Assembly (NCBI GenBank): GCA_015067785.1
Contig: SVLR01000005.1
Coordinates: 1 to 64,000, forward strand
Reading direction: 5' to 3'
DNA: 64,000 bases
Origin: Oscillospiraceae bacterium
Lineage (GTDB): Bacteria; Bacillota; Clostridia; Oscillospirales; Oscillospiraceae
The notes below the pieces were generated by a model. The model had not been told where the DNA came from and made no database searches. It saw only the letters and a program-made list of their open reading frames with translations. This document shows positions 1-7,843 of the stretch, piece after piece. Each line of letters begins with the position of its first letter. The first letter of the stretch is position 1. Position numbers and translations under genes: made by a program.

Positions 1-93
1 CACGAAACCTACGAAACAGTAGAAAAAGACGGAAGACCCGGCCTTCTTCTCTATCTCCCCAGCCGCACAGCGATCGTATTGGAAAAAGTGTAA
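1..93 (+). CDS. C-terminal end of a gene entering from the left, possibly a pullulanase/alpha-amylase-type glycosidase
   Basis: The first 93 bases read as an open frame of 30 residues (HETYETVEKDGR...AIVLEK V) ending in TAA, directly before a strong terminator. The ending PGLLLYLPSRTAIVLEK resembles the last beta-strand of type I pullulanases and other GH13 enzymes, where a short segment ending in a hydrophobic strand closes the C-terminal beta-sandwich. That is a pattern impression from 30 residues only. The frame, stop and terminator are seen directly; the family is a guess. Confidence 0.45.
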   Translation, partial: HETYETVEKDGRPGLLLYLPSRTAIVLEKV

Positions 94-99
94 AATTTA

Positions 100-121
100 C
101 CCCCGGACGAAAGTCCGGGGG
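100..121. terminator. Rho-independent terminator, bidirectional
   Basis: A perfect 9-bp stem (CCCCCGGAC / GTCCGGGGG) with a GAAA loop separates two convergent genes. T-rich flanks lie on both sides, so it probably ends both the incoming plus-strand gene and the minus-strand membrane protein. Confidence 0.85.
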
Positions 122-130
122 TATTTACGA

Positions 131-1078
131 TTATTTCAGCTCCTTCATTTTTGGAGCAGTAACCTTTTTGGCGGCCTGCGTAATGAAGAACACCACGCCG
201 ATGGCGGCAAACAGCAAGCCTTGACCAAAGCTGATAAGAAGAGATACAACAAACTCCTGATCCGCCAGGAGTGCAGAGAAAAAGAACGGAATATCTGCGT
301 AAGTAAAGCCGGGAAGATTCCCCTGCATCATTTCCCCAATGATCGCAAAGACTACGGAAAGCACTGTACCTATCGCAACACCGAGGACAACGGAGACAAT
401 AAGGGTCACGATCTTACCCTTACCCTGACGACCCTTCAAAAGGTCGTAGCCCTTATCCGCAAGGAAGGCGATCAGAAGTCCAATGATAGACATCACATAA
501 CCGGCGCTGAGAACCAGCGCCCAAACCACAGCGCCCAGTAGCGCGCCGATAGCAGCGCCCACAACACCGTTTGCATAAGTACCGGTATCTGCCTGCTCTC
601 TGGCTTCATTTTCTGCGTTTAGCTCCCGGGAAAGCTTTTCTGCGCAAGCAGTATGATAGAAACCGGCAACGCCGGAAACCATCCGCCATACACCGTTTCC
701 GTCGATCACCTCGCCGCATTCCGGGCAAATGTGCGCGCCGTAGGCCTCAGCTTCTGTCAGCAGAGGGAAGAACCAGTCGGTAAAGGCTTCGATTTTTGCC
801 ATCGTACCGGGATTATCCAAGAAAACGATCGCCACGCCGTCGGTGGCAAAGGAGAGCTGCTGAACACGGTAATCCTTTTGCAGGTTTACGCTGTTGAGCT
901 TTCCTTGCAGAGCGTTGAGCTTTTCTACATCGGGGAATTTTGTCTTCACGACGATCTGCTTATAGCCGGAGCCTTCGGAAAGGGTTGCCTGAAAACCGCG
1001 AAGAACACCGTAGCCGATGCCGCCGTCCACAGAAAGACCGTTTGCCTGTGCGAATTTTTTGAGACCGGAACCGATCAT
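131..1078 (-). CDS. Membrane protein with a zinc-ribbon-like middle segment, unknown function
   Basis: A protein of about 315 residues. The ATG at 1078 is preferred over the ORF-track GTG at 1087, because the GTG lies inside the Shine-Dalgarno sequence AGAGGTG, 6 bases before the ATG. The N-terminal ca. 120 residues look soluble. A CPEC ... HTAC pattern near residues 120-150 could bind one zinc. Four or five hydrophobic segments follow (GAAIGALLGAVVWALVL, IIGLLIAFLAD, TLIVSVVLGVAIGTVLSVVF, LLISFGQGLLFAAIGVVFF). The layout resembles small membrane proteins of gut Clostridia with a cytosolic zinc-ribbon head. I do not recognise a named family and assign no function. It is monocistronic with its own promoter. 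Confidence 0.7.
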   Translation of the reverse strand: MIGSGLKKFAQANGLSVDGGIGYGVLRGFQATLSEGSGYKQIVVKTKFPDVEKLNALQGKLNSVNLQKDYRVQQLSFATDGVAIVFLDNPGTMAKIEAFTDWFFPLLTEAEAYGAHICPECGEVIDGNGVWRMVSGVAGFYHTACAEKLSRELNAENEAREQADTGTYANGVVGAAIGALLGAVVWALVLSAGYVMSIIGLLIAFLADKGYDLLKGRQGKGKIVTLIVSVVLGVAIGTVLSVVFAIIGEMMQGNLPGFTYADIPFFFSALLADQEFVVSLLISFGQGLLFAAIGVVFFITQAAKKVTAPKMKELK

Positions 1079-1127
1079 AAAAAACACCTCTTTCTCTCTT
1101 TATGTATGCACCTTTGCGCACATATAT

Positions 1128-1156
1128 ATTTTATCACACGCAGAAGCATATAGCAA
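1128..1156 (-). promoter_or_regulatory. SigA-type promoter of the 131-1078 gene
   Basis: On the minus strand, TTGCTA and TAAAAT are separated by 17 bp, about 50 bp upstream of the chosen start. Confidence 0.5.
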
Positions 1157-1176
1157 GAAAAATTCTATATGGGTGT

Positions 1177-1205
1177 TTGACAGCGGTGGCGGTTTCTGCT
1201 ACTAT
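1177..1205 (+). promoter_or_regulatory. SigA-type promoter of mrnC-rqcH
   Basis: TTGACA and TACTAT are separated by 17 bp, about 30 bp before the mrnC start codon. Confidence 0.55.
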
Positions 1206-1235
1206 AAAATAAAATGATGCCTATCTGGAGGCTGT

Positions 1236-1649
1236 ATGGAAAATTATTTTGAAATGCATATGACGCTCTCGCAGGTGAAGGAGATCTCCAGCCTTGGGCT
1301 TGCCCATATGGGCGACGGTGTCTATGAGCTGCTGTGCCGTGCATATCTGTGCGAAAAAGGCGGGAAAAAGGTCAATAACCTCCATAAAAACGCCATTAAA
1401 TTGGTCAATGCCGCCAATCAGGCAAGGATGGCGGACAAGCTCCTTCCCATTCTTTCTGAGGAGGAGCAGGACTTTTACCGCCGGGGCAAGAACGCCCACA
1501 CCCACGCTGCACCCAAATCTGCCACACCTCAGGAGTATGCAAAGGCAACAGGCTTGGAGGCACTTTTTGGTGCGCTGTACCTGATGGGCAAAACCGAGCG
1601 CTTAAACGAGCTGTTCTGCTTGGGAATGGAGGCGCAAAATGGCATTTGA
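1236..1649 (+). CDS. mrnC: Mini-ribonuclease 3 (Mini-III)
   Basis: A protein of 137 residues, the usual length for Mini-III. It is the catalytic RNase III domain without a double-stranded RNA-binding domain, and in Bacillus it trims 23S rRNA ends. The N-terminal LAHMGDGVYELL carries the conserved catalytic aspartate, and GLEALFGALYLMG near residue 115 carries the RNase III signature glutamate. HTHAAPKSA is the usual basic RNA-contacting stretch. The Shine-Dalgarno GGAGG lies 7 bases before the ATG. The last 11 bases overlap the start of rqcH, so the two genes are likely translationally coupled. In many Firmicutes mrnC follows cysS; here it does not. Confidence 0.92.
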   Translation: MENYFEMHMTLSQVKEISSLGLAHMGDGVYELLCRAYLCEKGGKKVNNLHKNAIKLVNAANQARMADKLLPILSEEEQDFYRRGKNAHTHAAPKSATPQEYAKATGLEALFGALYLMGKTERLNELFCLGMEAQNGI

Positions 1650-3390
1650 CGCGTTTTTTCTCCGGGCAGTTTTAGGAGAAGTGCAGGCGGCTGTGGGCGG
1701 TCGGATCGAAAAGATCCACCAGCCCACCCGGGATACGGTGGTGCTGCTGCTGAAAACCCCCACCGGGCGGCAAAAGCTGCTCTTTGTGATCTCTCCCACG
1801 GCGCCCCGGCTCCATTTTACGGAGCAGACTTTCGAAAATCCTGCCCAGCCGCCTATGTTCTGTATGCTGCTTAGAAAGCACCTGTCCGGCGGCAGACTGA
1901 CGAAGATCGAACAGCTGCCTATGGAGCGGTGGGCGAAATTTACCTTTGACTGTATTGATGAGATGGGCGACCCCACGGAAAAGTCTCTCATTGCAGAGCT
2001 GATGGGTCGTACCTGCAACTTATATCTTATAGATAAAGAGGGCAGGATCTTGGATTGCCTCCGCCGTGTGGGCTTGGACACCGCCTCCGGGCGGGCAGCG
2101 CTGCCGGGACTTTACTATCAGCATCCCGCATCTATGGATAAGGAAGACCCTGCGTCACTCACAGAAGGGGATTATCTGCGGATATTACAGCAGCCCGGCG
2201 CAGACCGGCTGTGTGACCGGTTGATGGATACCGTAGGCGGTCTTTCGCCCCTTGTCTGCCGGGAGGCGGCCATCTATGCCTTGGGCGAAACCGATGCCCG
2301 ACTGGAAAATGCAGACCTTGCAGCCACAGCCAAAAAGCTCTATGCATTTTTCGGGAAGTATATTGCAAACCCTGTTCCTTGTGTCTATGAAGCGCCGGAC
2401 GGCACACCCAAGCAGTACGCCTTTTGCCCGGTGACCCAATATGGCGCATACCGGGAAAAGGAGAGCTTTTGCGCCCTTTTAGACGGTTTTTACAGCCAAA
2501 AAGACAAAAAAGAGGCCATAGCGCAGAAAAGTCAGGCGGTCCGCAAGCTGGTGCAGAATCTCATCCAGCGACTGCAAAGAAAGCTTGCCATTCAAGAAAA
2601 AGAGCTGCAGGAGACTTACGACCGGGAGCGGCTGCGCCAGCTGGGCGACATCCTTACCGCCAATATCCACAAAATGCAAAAGGGTATGACGAAGGTTTTG
2701 GTGGAGGATTTTTACGATGAAAATATGCCCACCATCGAGGTTGCCATCTCTCCGCTGCTGTCCCCCCAGCAGAATGCGGCAAAATATTATAAGGATTACA
2801 GCAAACGGAAAAACGCGGAAAAAGAGCTGACGAAGCAAATTGAATTAGGCGAAACCGAGCTTAGTTATCTCCAAAGCGTTCTTCACGAATTAAACCGTGC
2901 GGAATCTGAGCGGGAATTGGAGGAGATCCGTCAGGAGCTGCAGGATGGCGGTTATCTCCGCTCTGACGGTGGTAAAAAGCAGATAAAAAAAGGAAAATTG
3001 CCGCCTCTCAGGTTTGAATCCACCGATGGCTATCCCATTTATGTAGGTCGGAACAACCAGCAAAACGAGGAGCTGACCTTCCGCTTTGCCCGCAAAGACG
3101 ATCTGTGGCTCCACGCCCAAAAGGTACACGGCAGCCATGTGATCATATCCTGCGGCGGCAGAACGCCCCCGGACGATACGGTGACCCAAGCTGCCCAGCT
3201 TGCCGCCCATTACGCGGAAACTGCCGGTGGTCAGAATATCCCGGTGGATGTGAATCCCGTGGGCAAGATCAAGCGCATTCCCGGCGGAAAACCCGGTATG
3301 GTCATCTACCACAGCCACCGCACCGTTATCGTAAACCCCTATCCCGACATCGTGGTCGATGCGCTGAACGCAGAGAAGAAAGATTCATAA
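1639..3390 (+). CDS. rqcH: RqcH (NFACT family ribosome quality-control protein, FbpA-like)
   Basis: A protein of 583 residues in the NFACT/Rqc2 family. RqcH binds stalled 50S subunits carrying peptidyl-tRNA and directs C-terminal alanine tailing of the nascent chain for degradation. The N-terminal NFACT-N domain begins FFLRAVLGEVQAAVGGRI and contains the MGRTCNLYLID segment. A long charged coiled coil spans roughly residues 285-430, and the C-terminal NFACT-R domain contains RKDDLWLHAQKVHGSHVII. Older annotations call such proteins fibronectin/fibrinogen-binding. It overlaps mrnC by 11 bp, linking two RNA/ribosome functions in one transcript. No clear terminator follows before a short repeat. 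Confidence 0.93.
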   Translation: MAFDAFFLRAVLGEVQAAVGGRIEKIHQPTRDTVVLLLKTPTGRQKLLFVISPTAPRLHFTEQTFENPAQPPMFCMLLRKHLSGGRLTKIEQLPMERWAKFTFDCIDEMGDPTEKSLIAELMGRTCNLYLIDKEGRILDCLRRVGLDTASGRAALPGLYYQHPASMDKEDPASLTEGDYLRILQQPGADRLCDRLMDTVGGLSPLVCREAAIYALGETDARLENADLAATAKKLYAFFGKYIANPVPCVYEAPDGTPKQYAFCPVTQYGAYREKESFCALLDGFYSQKDKKEAIAQKSQAVRKLVQNLIQRLQRKLAIQEKELQETYDRERLRQLGDILTANIHKMQKGMTKVLVEDFYDENMPTIEVAISPLLSPQQNAAKYYKDYSKRKNAEKELTKQIELGETELSYLQSVLHELNRAESERELEEIRQELQDGGYLRSDGGKKQIKKGKLPPLRFESTDGYPIYVGRNNQQNEELTFRFARKDDLWLHAQKVHGSHVIISCGGRTPPDDTVTQAAQLAAHYAETAGGQNIPVDVNPVGKIKRIPGGKPGMVIYHSHRTVIVNPYPDIVVDALNAEKKDS

Positions 3391-3393
3391 ACC

Positions 3394-3420
3394 GTAGGGG
3401 ACGGGTTTCCCGTCCCACTC
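3394..3420. repeat. GTAGGGG-type intergenic repeat fragment
   Basis: GTAGGGGACGGGTTTCCCGTCCC is a short imperfect palindrome directly after the rqcH stop. It belongs to the same family as the copies near 3994, 7751, 46893 and 48045. Confidence 0.6.
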
Positions 3421-3456
3421 GCAAGCTTGAATTTGCATCTGAATGGAGTTGATTAT

Positions 3457-3906
3457 TTGAAGCCGCTATGTAAAAAGGAATATGCTTTAAATATATTCAA
3501 TATCGTTGCACTACTAATTGAAATACCACTTTACATAACATTCGTTTTGAATATGGTCAATGATATCATATGGTTTATTTTTATCTTATTGTTCACAGCA
3601 TTAATTATATGCCAAGCAACCTATATTGTTTATTGGGTTAGTCAACCGAATGTTTTGATTTACCAATATGACCAGGGAATTGTAATTAACAGAAATATTG
3701 AGATCGAATACAAATCAATTGAAAGAATTTATCGTAAAAACTATCTACTGAAAGAACCGAAGGGTAATTATTACAGATCCCCGTATATTGGGACAATTTA
3801 TATAAAACTGAAATCGGGGAAAATATACAAAATAAGAAATGCGTATTATCCTATAGATGCGGTGGATGTTTTATCGAGAATTAAACAACAAAAGAAGTAT
3901 AAATAG
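3457..3906 (+). CDS. AT-rich small membrane protein, unknown
   Basis: A protein of about 149 residues if the TTG at 3457 is used. It has GGAG 8 bases upstream, which the upstream in-frame TTG at 3427 lacks. Two adjacent hydrophobic segments near the N-terminus (IVALLIEIPLYITFVLNMV and IIWFIFILLFTALIICQATYIVYWV) form a hairpin. The rest is a basic, strand-rich cytosolic part resembling PH-like bacterial membrane proteins. Codon usage is markedly more AT-rich than in every neighbouring gene, which suggests recent acquisition. It sits between a repeat fragment and a hairpin. I do not recognise the family. Confidence 0.6.
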   Translation: MKPLCKKEYALNIFNIVALLIEIPLYITFVLNMVNDIIWFIFILLFTALIICQATYIVYWVSQPNVLIYQYDQGIVINRNIEIEYKSIERIYRKNYLLKEPKGNYYRSPYIGTIYIKLKSGKIYKIRNAYYPIDAVDVLSRIKQQKKYK

Positions 3907-3947
3907 CACACTGTCGCAAACGAAAAAAAGGAATTTGACGGACAATT

Positions 3948-3979
3948 AACCGCAGCACCGCTAAGTTGGTGCTGCGGTT
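3948..3979 (+). terminator. Terminator hairpin
   Basis: A perfect 12-bp stem (AACCGCAGCACC / GGTGCTGCGGTT) with a short T-rich tail lies 40 bp after the orphan gene. Confidence 0.65.
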
Positions 3980-3993
3980 GTTTGCTGAGGGTG

Positions 3994-4021
3994 ACGGCGG
4001 GAGCAAGCCCCCGCCCTACGA
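3994..4021. repeat. GTAGGGG-family repeat, short copy
   Basis: GGCGGGAGCAAGCCCCCGCCCTAC is a short palindrome ending in the CCCTAC motif that is shared with the other GTAGGG repeats. Confidence 0.5.
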
Positions 4022-4078
4022 TTTTATCGTTTATGGATGAAAAGCCAAAAAATTCATATATTATTCAAAAAAGAACTA

Positions 4079-4107
4079 TTGACATTTTTAGCACTCTATT
4101 GTATAGT
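4079..4107 (+). promoter_or_regulatory. SigA promoter of the hrcA heat-shock operon
   Basis: TTGACA (4079-4084) and TATAGT (4102-4107) are separated by 17 bp. The first CIRCE copy overlaps the spacer and the -10 box. Confidence 0.85.
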
Positions 4108-4138
4108 GTGCTTAGCACTCAGAGGAAAAGAGTGCTAA
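4088..4138 (+). promoter_or_regulatory. Double CIRCE operator (HrcA binding sites)
   Basis: A perfect CIRCE, TTAGCACTC-N9-GAGTGCTAA, occupies 4112-4138. Immediately upstream, sharing 3 bp with it, is a second copy at 4088-4114, TTAGCACTC-N9-GTGTGCTTA, whose right arm has two mismatches. HrcA bound to the upstream copy would cover the -10 box; the downstream copy covers the start of the transcript. Confidence 0.93.
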
Positions 4139-4157
4139 TACGGAAGGGGGAATCCAA

Positions 4158-5222
4158 ATGGAGATGACCGAACGGCAAAAAAAGGTGCTGCGCTGTATCG
4201 TAGACCTTTATATCCGTACCGCTGAGCCGGTAGGCTCCAAGGCCATTGCGGCGCTGCCGGATATGCAGTATTCCTCCGCCACCATCCGCAATGAGATGGC
4301 TGAACTGACCGCTATGGGATATCTTGATCAGCCCCACACCAGCGCAGGCCGTGTGCCCTCCGCTGCCGGTTACCGGATCTATGTGGATGAGCTGATGCAG
4401 GATTACCGCTTGTCACTCGATGAGACCCAGTCCATTAACGAGGCATTGGAAGAAAAGATGCAGCGGGTGGATAAACTGATGGAAATGGTGGCAAAGCTTG
4501 TGTCGCAAGCTACCGATCTTCCAGCGATCTCTGCCGCATCCCGGCAGGGCGGCATAAAGGTCCGTCGGTTTGATCTGATCTTGGCGGGTGAGGGCAGCTT
4601 CATTTTGGTGGTAATGCTCTCTAACGATGAAGTGGTCAATAAGCTTATTAAGCTGCCGCTGAGTATTACAGAAAGTGACTTACAGCTGCTTTCGGCGCTG
4701 CTCAATGCAACAATGACCGACTTGACCCGGGAAGAATTTACCCAAGGGCTTCTGGAAAAGGTAATGCGCTCTGCGGGCTCGGCTTCCAGCTTGGTGCCGG
4801 TGATCGTGGAATTTACCGCAGATACTCTTCGTCGGCAGACAGATACCAATATGGTCGTCACCGGACATATGAAGCTTCTGACCCAACCGGAATACCGGGA
4901 TGTGGATAAGGCACAGCGACTGATGACAAGTCTTGACGAGGAAGCCCTTTCGAATTTGCCGGCTGTGATGCAGAATGCCAACGGCACTCAGGTTTTGGTC
5001 GGTCCTGAGAATGTGGCAAAAGAGCTGAAGGACACCAGCGTGGTTATGACAAAATTTGATATCGGTGACGGTATGCAGGGTATGATCGGTGTGGTCGGCC
5101 CTACCCGAATGGATTACGCAAAGGTCACCGCCCGGCTGAGCTACTTTGCAGAGAGTCTGTCCCGGATGTTTGCCAAACCGGAACAGCCCCAGCTGACGGG
5201 CAAAACGGATGAGGAGGCCTAA
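4158..5222 (+). CDS. hrcA: Heat-inducible transcription repressor HrcA
   Basis: A protein of 354 residues, normal for HrcA. An N-terminal winged helix (RQKKVLRCIVDLYIRTAEPVGSKAI, then SSATIRNEMAELTAMGYLDQPHTSAGRVPS) is followed by the GAF-like and dimerisation domains. HrcA represses the groE and dnaK operons by binding CIRCE and is kept active by GroEL. The gene lies directly behind a double CIRCE, so it is autoregulated. It heads the operon hrcA-grpE-dnaK, with dnaJ downstream. A GGGGG-rich ribosome site precedes the ATG at 4158. Confidence 0.97.
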   Translation: MEMTERQKKVLRCIVDLYIRTAEPVGSKAIAALPDMQYSSATIRNEMAELTAMGYLDQPHTSAGRVPSAAGYRIYVDELMQDYRLSLDETQSINEALEEKMQRVDKLMEMVAKLVSQATDLPAISAASRQGGIKVRRFDLILAGEGSFILVVMLSNDEVVNKLIKLPLSITESDLQLLSALLNATMTDLTREEFTQGLLEKVMRSAGSASSLVPVIVEFTADTLRRQTDTNMVVTGHMKLLTQPEYRDVDKAQRLMTSLDEEALSNLPAVMQNANGTQVLVGPENVAKELKDTSVVMTKFDIGDGMQGMIGVVGPTRMDYAKVTARLSYFAESLSRMFAKPEQPQLTGKTDEEA

Positions 5223-5225
5223 ATC

Positions 5226-5750
5226 GTGGCAAAAAAGAAAAAAGACGAAGAAGTGAAAGTAACGCCTGCCGAGGAAACGGTGGAAGAGATTGCAGAAGAA
5301 ACCCCGGAAACTCCGGTGGTCAATGAATGGGAGGAAAAGTATAACGCAGAGCGAGATGCCCACTTGCGTCTGGCTGCGGAGTATGACAACTTCCGTAAGC
5401 GTAACACCAAGGAAAAGGAGCTGCTCTACACCCTCGGCAAGGCCGAGGCGGTGGAAAAGCTTCTGCCGGTGTATGATAACTTAGAGCGTGCGCTGAATCA
5501 GCCCACCGCTGACGAGGCCTACAAAAAGGGTGTGGAGCTGACGCTGACAGAGCTTGTTAAGATTTTCGGCACTTTGGGTGTGGAAATTTACGGCGCGCCC
5601 GGTGACCTGTTTGATCCCAATCTCCACAATGCAGTGATGCATATTGACGACGAAGCCTTTGGCGAAAACACCATCGCGCAGGTATTCCAAAAGGGCTTCA
5701 AGGTAGGCGAAAAGATCGTAAGATTTGCGATGGTTCAAGTTGCAAACTAA
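5226..5750 (+). CDS. grpE: Nucleotide exchange factor GrpE
   Basis: A protein of 174 residues starting at GTG 5226, three bases after the hrcA stop, with GGAGG inside the hrcA end. The N-terminus is acidic and low-complexity, followed by a long coiled coil containing AAEYDNFRKRNTKEKELLYT. The C-terminal beta-domain carries VEIYGAPGDLFDPNLHNAVMHIDDEAFGENTIAQVFQKGFKVGEKIVRFAMVQVAN. The conserved F-D-P-N-L-H-N-A-V stretch contacts the DnaK nucleotide domain. GrpE releases ADP from DnaK. It belongs to the HrcA-controlled operon. Confidence 0.97.
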   Translation: MAKKKKDEEVKVTPAEETVEEIAEETPETPVVNEWEEKYNAERDAHLRLAAEYDNFRKRNTKEKELLYTLGKAEAVEKLLPVYDNLERALNQPTADEAYKKGVELTLTELVKIFGTLGVEIYGAPGDLFDPNLHNAVMHIDDEAFGENTIAQVFQKGFKVGEKIVRFAMVQVAN

Positions 5751-5853
5751 AAGCCTCCCTTGTGTAAAGGGAGGTGGCTCGCAGAGCCGGAGGGATTGAC
5801 AATCCCCCAGTCACAGCAAAGCTGTGACAGCCCCCTTTGCACAAGGGGGCCTT
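5751..5853. repeat. Two-arm GC-rich hairpin repeat (CCTCCCTTGTGTAAAGGGAGG family) inside the heat-shock operon
   Basis: The element begins one base after the grpE stop. It has an outer hairpin CTCCCTTGTGTAAAGGGAG, a middle segment with GAGGGATTGACAATCCCCCAGTC, a TCACAGCAAAGCTGTGA hairpin, and a final hairpin CCCCCTTTGCACAAGGGGG. Related copies lie near 25051, 30583 and 47248. It separates grpE from dnaK by about 140 bp. Confidence 0.8.
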
Positions 5854-5894
5854 CAGATGGTAAATAATTTAAGTTTCTATAGGAGGAAATTATT

Positions 5895-7694
5895 ATGAGT
5901 AAGATTATTGGTATTGACTTGGGTACAACCAACTCTTGTGTGGCTGTTTTGGAAGGCGGCGAGCCTGTTGTGATCGCCAACGCTGAGGGCGGCAGAACCA
6001 CTCCCTCTGTTGTGGCATTTGCAAAGACCGGCGAGCGTATGGTCGGTCAGGTGGCAAAGCGTCAGGCTGTCACCAATGCAGACCGCACCATCGCTTCCAT
6101 CAAGCGTCATATGGGTGAGGATTATCATGTAACTGTGGACGGAAAGGGCTATACTCCTCAGGAGATCAGCGCTATGGTGCTGCAGAAGCTGAAGGCGGAC
6201 GCAGAGGCTTATTTGGGTCAGACCGTTACCGAGGCGGTTATCACCGTTCCTGCTTACTTCTCCGACGCACAGCGTCAGGCTACCAAGGACGCAGGCAAGA
6301 TCGCCGGTCTGGAAGTGAAGCGTATCATCAATGAGCCTACCGCAGCGGCACTGGCTTACGGCCTTGACAAGGAAAACGAGCAGAAGATCATGGTCTATGA
6401 CCTTGGCGGCGGCACCTTCGATGTTTCCATTCTGGAGATTGGCGACGGTATCGTAGAGGTTCTGGCAACTGCCGGTGACACCCGTCTTGGCGGTGATGAC
6501 TTCGACCAGAGAATTATGGATTATCTCGTTTCCGAGTTCAAGAAGGCAGAGGGCGTGGATCTGAAGAACGACAAGATGGCAATGCAGCGTCTCCGTGAGG
6601 CAGCTGAGAAGGCAAAGATCGAGCTTTCCGGTATGACCTCCACCACTGTAAACCTGCCTTATATCACCGCAGATATTTCCGGTCCTAAGCATATGGACAT
6701 CACCATCTCCCGGGCAAAGTTCAACGAGCTGACTGCAGACCTCGTTGAGCGCACATTGAAGCCCGTCCGTCAGGCAATGAGCGATGCCGGTCTTTCCGCA
6801 TCTGACCTTAATAAGGTTTTGCTGGTTGGCGGCTCTACCCGTATTCCCGCTGTGCAGGAGGCTGTCAAGAACCTGACCGGCAAGGAAGGCTTCAAGGGTA
6901 TCAACCCCGACGAGTGTGTGGCTCTGGGTGCTGCCATTCAGGGCGGTGTGCTGACCGGTGATGTAAAGGACATCGTTCTTTTGGATGTTACCCCCCTGTC
7001 CCTCGGTATCGAGACTATGGGCGGTGTATTCACCCGTCTCATCGACCGCAATACTACCATCCCCACCCGCAAGAGCCAGATTTTCTCCACCGCTGCTGAC
7101 GGTCAGACCGCGGTAGATGTCCATGTTCTGCAGGGTGAGCGCGAGATGGCTGCCTACAATAAGACCTTGGGCAACTTCCAGCTCACCGGCATTGCCCCCG
7201 CACCCCGTGGTGTACCCCAGATCGAGGTTACCTTTGATATCGACGCCAACGGCATCGTAAAGGTTTCCGCTAAGGATTTGGGCACCGGCAAGGAGCAGCA
7301 GATCTCCATTACCGCTTCCACCAACCTCTCTCAGGAGGATATCGACAAGGCTGTCCGTGAGGCGGAGCAGTTTGCCGCCGAGGATAAGGCCCGCCGTGAG
7401 GAAGTGGATACCCACAATATGGCAGACCAGACGGTCTACCAGACCGAAAAGACCCTCTCCGAGCTGGGTGATAAGATCTCCGAGGAGGAGAAGCAGACCA
7501 TTCAGACAGCGATTGACAAGCTGAAGGAAGTCAACAAGGGCACCGATGTGGCGGCTATCAAGGAAGCTACCGAGGAAGTGCAGAAGGCTTTCTACGCTGT
7601 CAGCGAAAAGCTCTACAAGAATGCCGCGCCCCAGGGCGAAGGTCAGCCTGCTGACGATGGCGTTGTAGACGCTGACTACGAGACGGTTGACTGA
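5895..7694 (+). CDS. dnaK: Chaperone protein DnaK (Hsp70)
   Basis: A protein of 599 residues, typical for Firmicutes, which lack the loop insertion of Gram-negative DnaK. It begins [18 protein letters not shown] with the phosphate-1 loop. The ATPase motifs [13 protein letters not shown] and [14 protein letters not shown] are present. The interdomain linker [16 protein letters not shown] precedes the substrate-binding domain, and a helical lid ends in ...[15 protein letters not shown]. It is preceded by AGGAGG. It folds and holds client proteins with DnaJ and GrpE and is controlled by HrcA. A full-length antisense ORF (609 codons) is a by-product of codon bias and is not counted as a gene. Confidence 0.99.
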   Translation: MSKIIGIDLGTTNSCVAVLEGGEPVVIANAEGGRTTPSVVAFAKTGERMVGQVAKRQAVTNADRTIASIKRHMGEDYHVTVDGKGYTPQEISAMVLQKLKADAEAYLGQTVTEAVITVPAYFSDAQRQATKDAGKIAGLEVKRIINEPTAAALAYGLDKENEQKIMVYDLGGGTFDVSILEIGDGIVEVLATAGDTRLGGDDFDQRIMDYLVSEFKKAEGVDLKNDKMAMQRLREAAEKAKIELSGMTSTTVNLPYITADISGPKHMDITISRAKFNELTADLVERTLKPVRQAMSDAGLSASDLNKVLLVGGSTRIPAVQEAVKNLTGKEGFKGINPDECVALGAAIQGGVLTGDVKDIVLLDVTPLSLGIETMGGVFTRLIDRNTTIPTRKSQIFSTAADGQTAVDVHVLQGEREMAAYNKTLGNFQLTGIAPAPRGVPQIEVTFDIDANGIVKVSAKDLGTGKEQQISITASTNLSQEDIDKAVREAEQFAAEDKARREEVDTHNMADQTVYQTEKTLSELGDKISEEEKQTIQTAIDKLKEVNKGTDVAAIKEATEEVQKAFYAVSEKLYKNAAPQGEGQPADDGVVDADYETVD

Positions 7695-7705
7695 TAAAAA
7701 CCCCA

Positions 7706-7729
7706 AAGGGGCGGTGACAGCCGCCCCTT
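7706..7729 (+). terminator. Terminator after dnaK
   Basis: A 9-bp stem AAGGGGCGG / CCGCCCCTT with a 6-base loop, followed by ATTGG. The T-tract is weak, so partial read-through into dnaJ is plausible. Confidence 0.6.
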
Positions 7730-7750
7730 ATTGGTGTATAAAGCCGTAAA

Positions 7751-7816
7751 TGTAGGGAACGGATTTATCCGTTCCGTTCATTGCGGGGCGTGGAATGGAT
7801 AAATCCATTCCCTACG
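7751..7816. repeat. GTAGGGAACGGATT inverted repeat
   Basis: The outer arms GTAGGGAA / TTCCCTAC enclose two smaller palindromes (ACGGATTTATCCGT and GGAATGGATAAATCCATTCC). It lies between dnaK and dnaJ. It is the largest member here of the GTAGGG repeat family. Confidence 0.7.
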
Positions 7817-7843
7817 ATGTTTTTCGTACATTGAGGTGAAAAA

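Noticed and set aside
1639-1659. Possible frameshift between mrnC and rqcH
   Set aside because: The 11-bp overlap is normal translational coupling, and both proteins have full family length.
3982-4167. 61-codon plus-strand ORF over the hrcA promoter
   Set aside because: It runs through a repeat, the promoter and both CIRCE copies and has no ribosome site.
5877-7706. 609-codon open frame on the strand opposite dnaK
   Set aside because: It mirrors dnaK exactly, has no ribosome site or known domain, and is explained by codon bias of a highly expressed gene (few TTA/CTA/TCA codons in sense frame).
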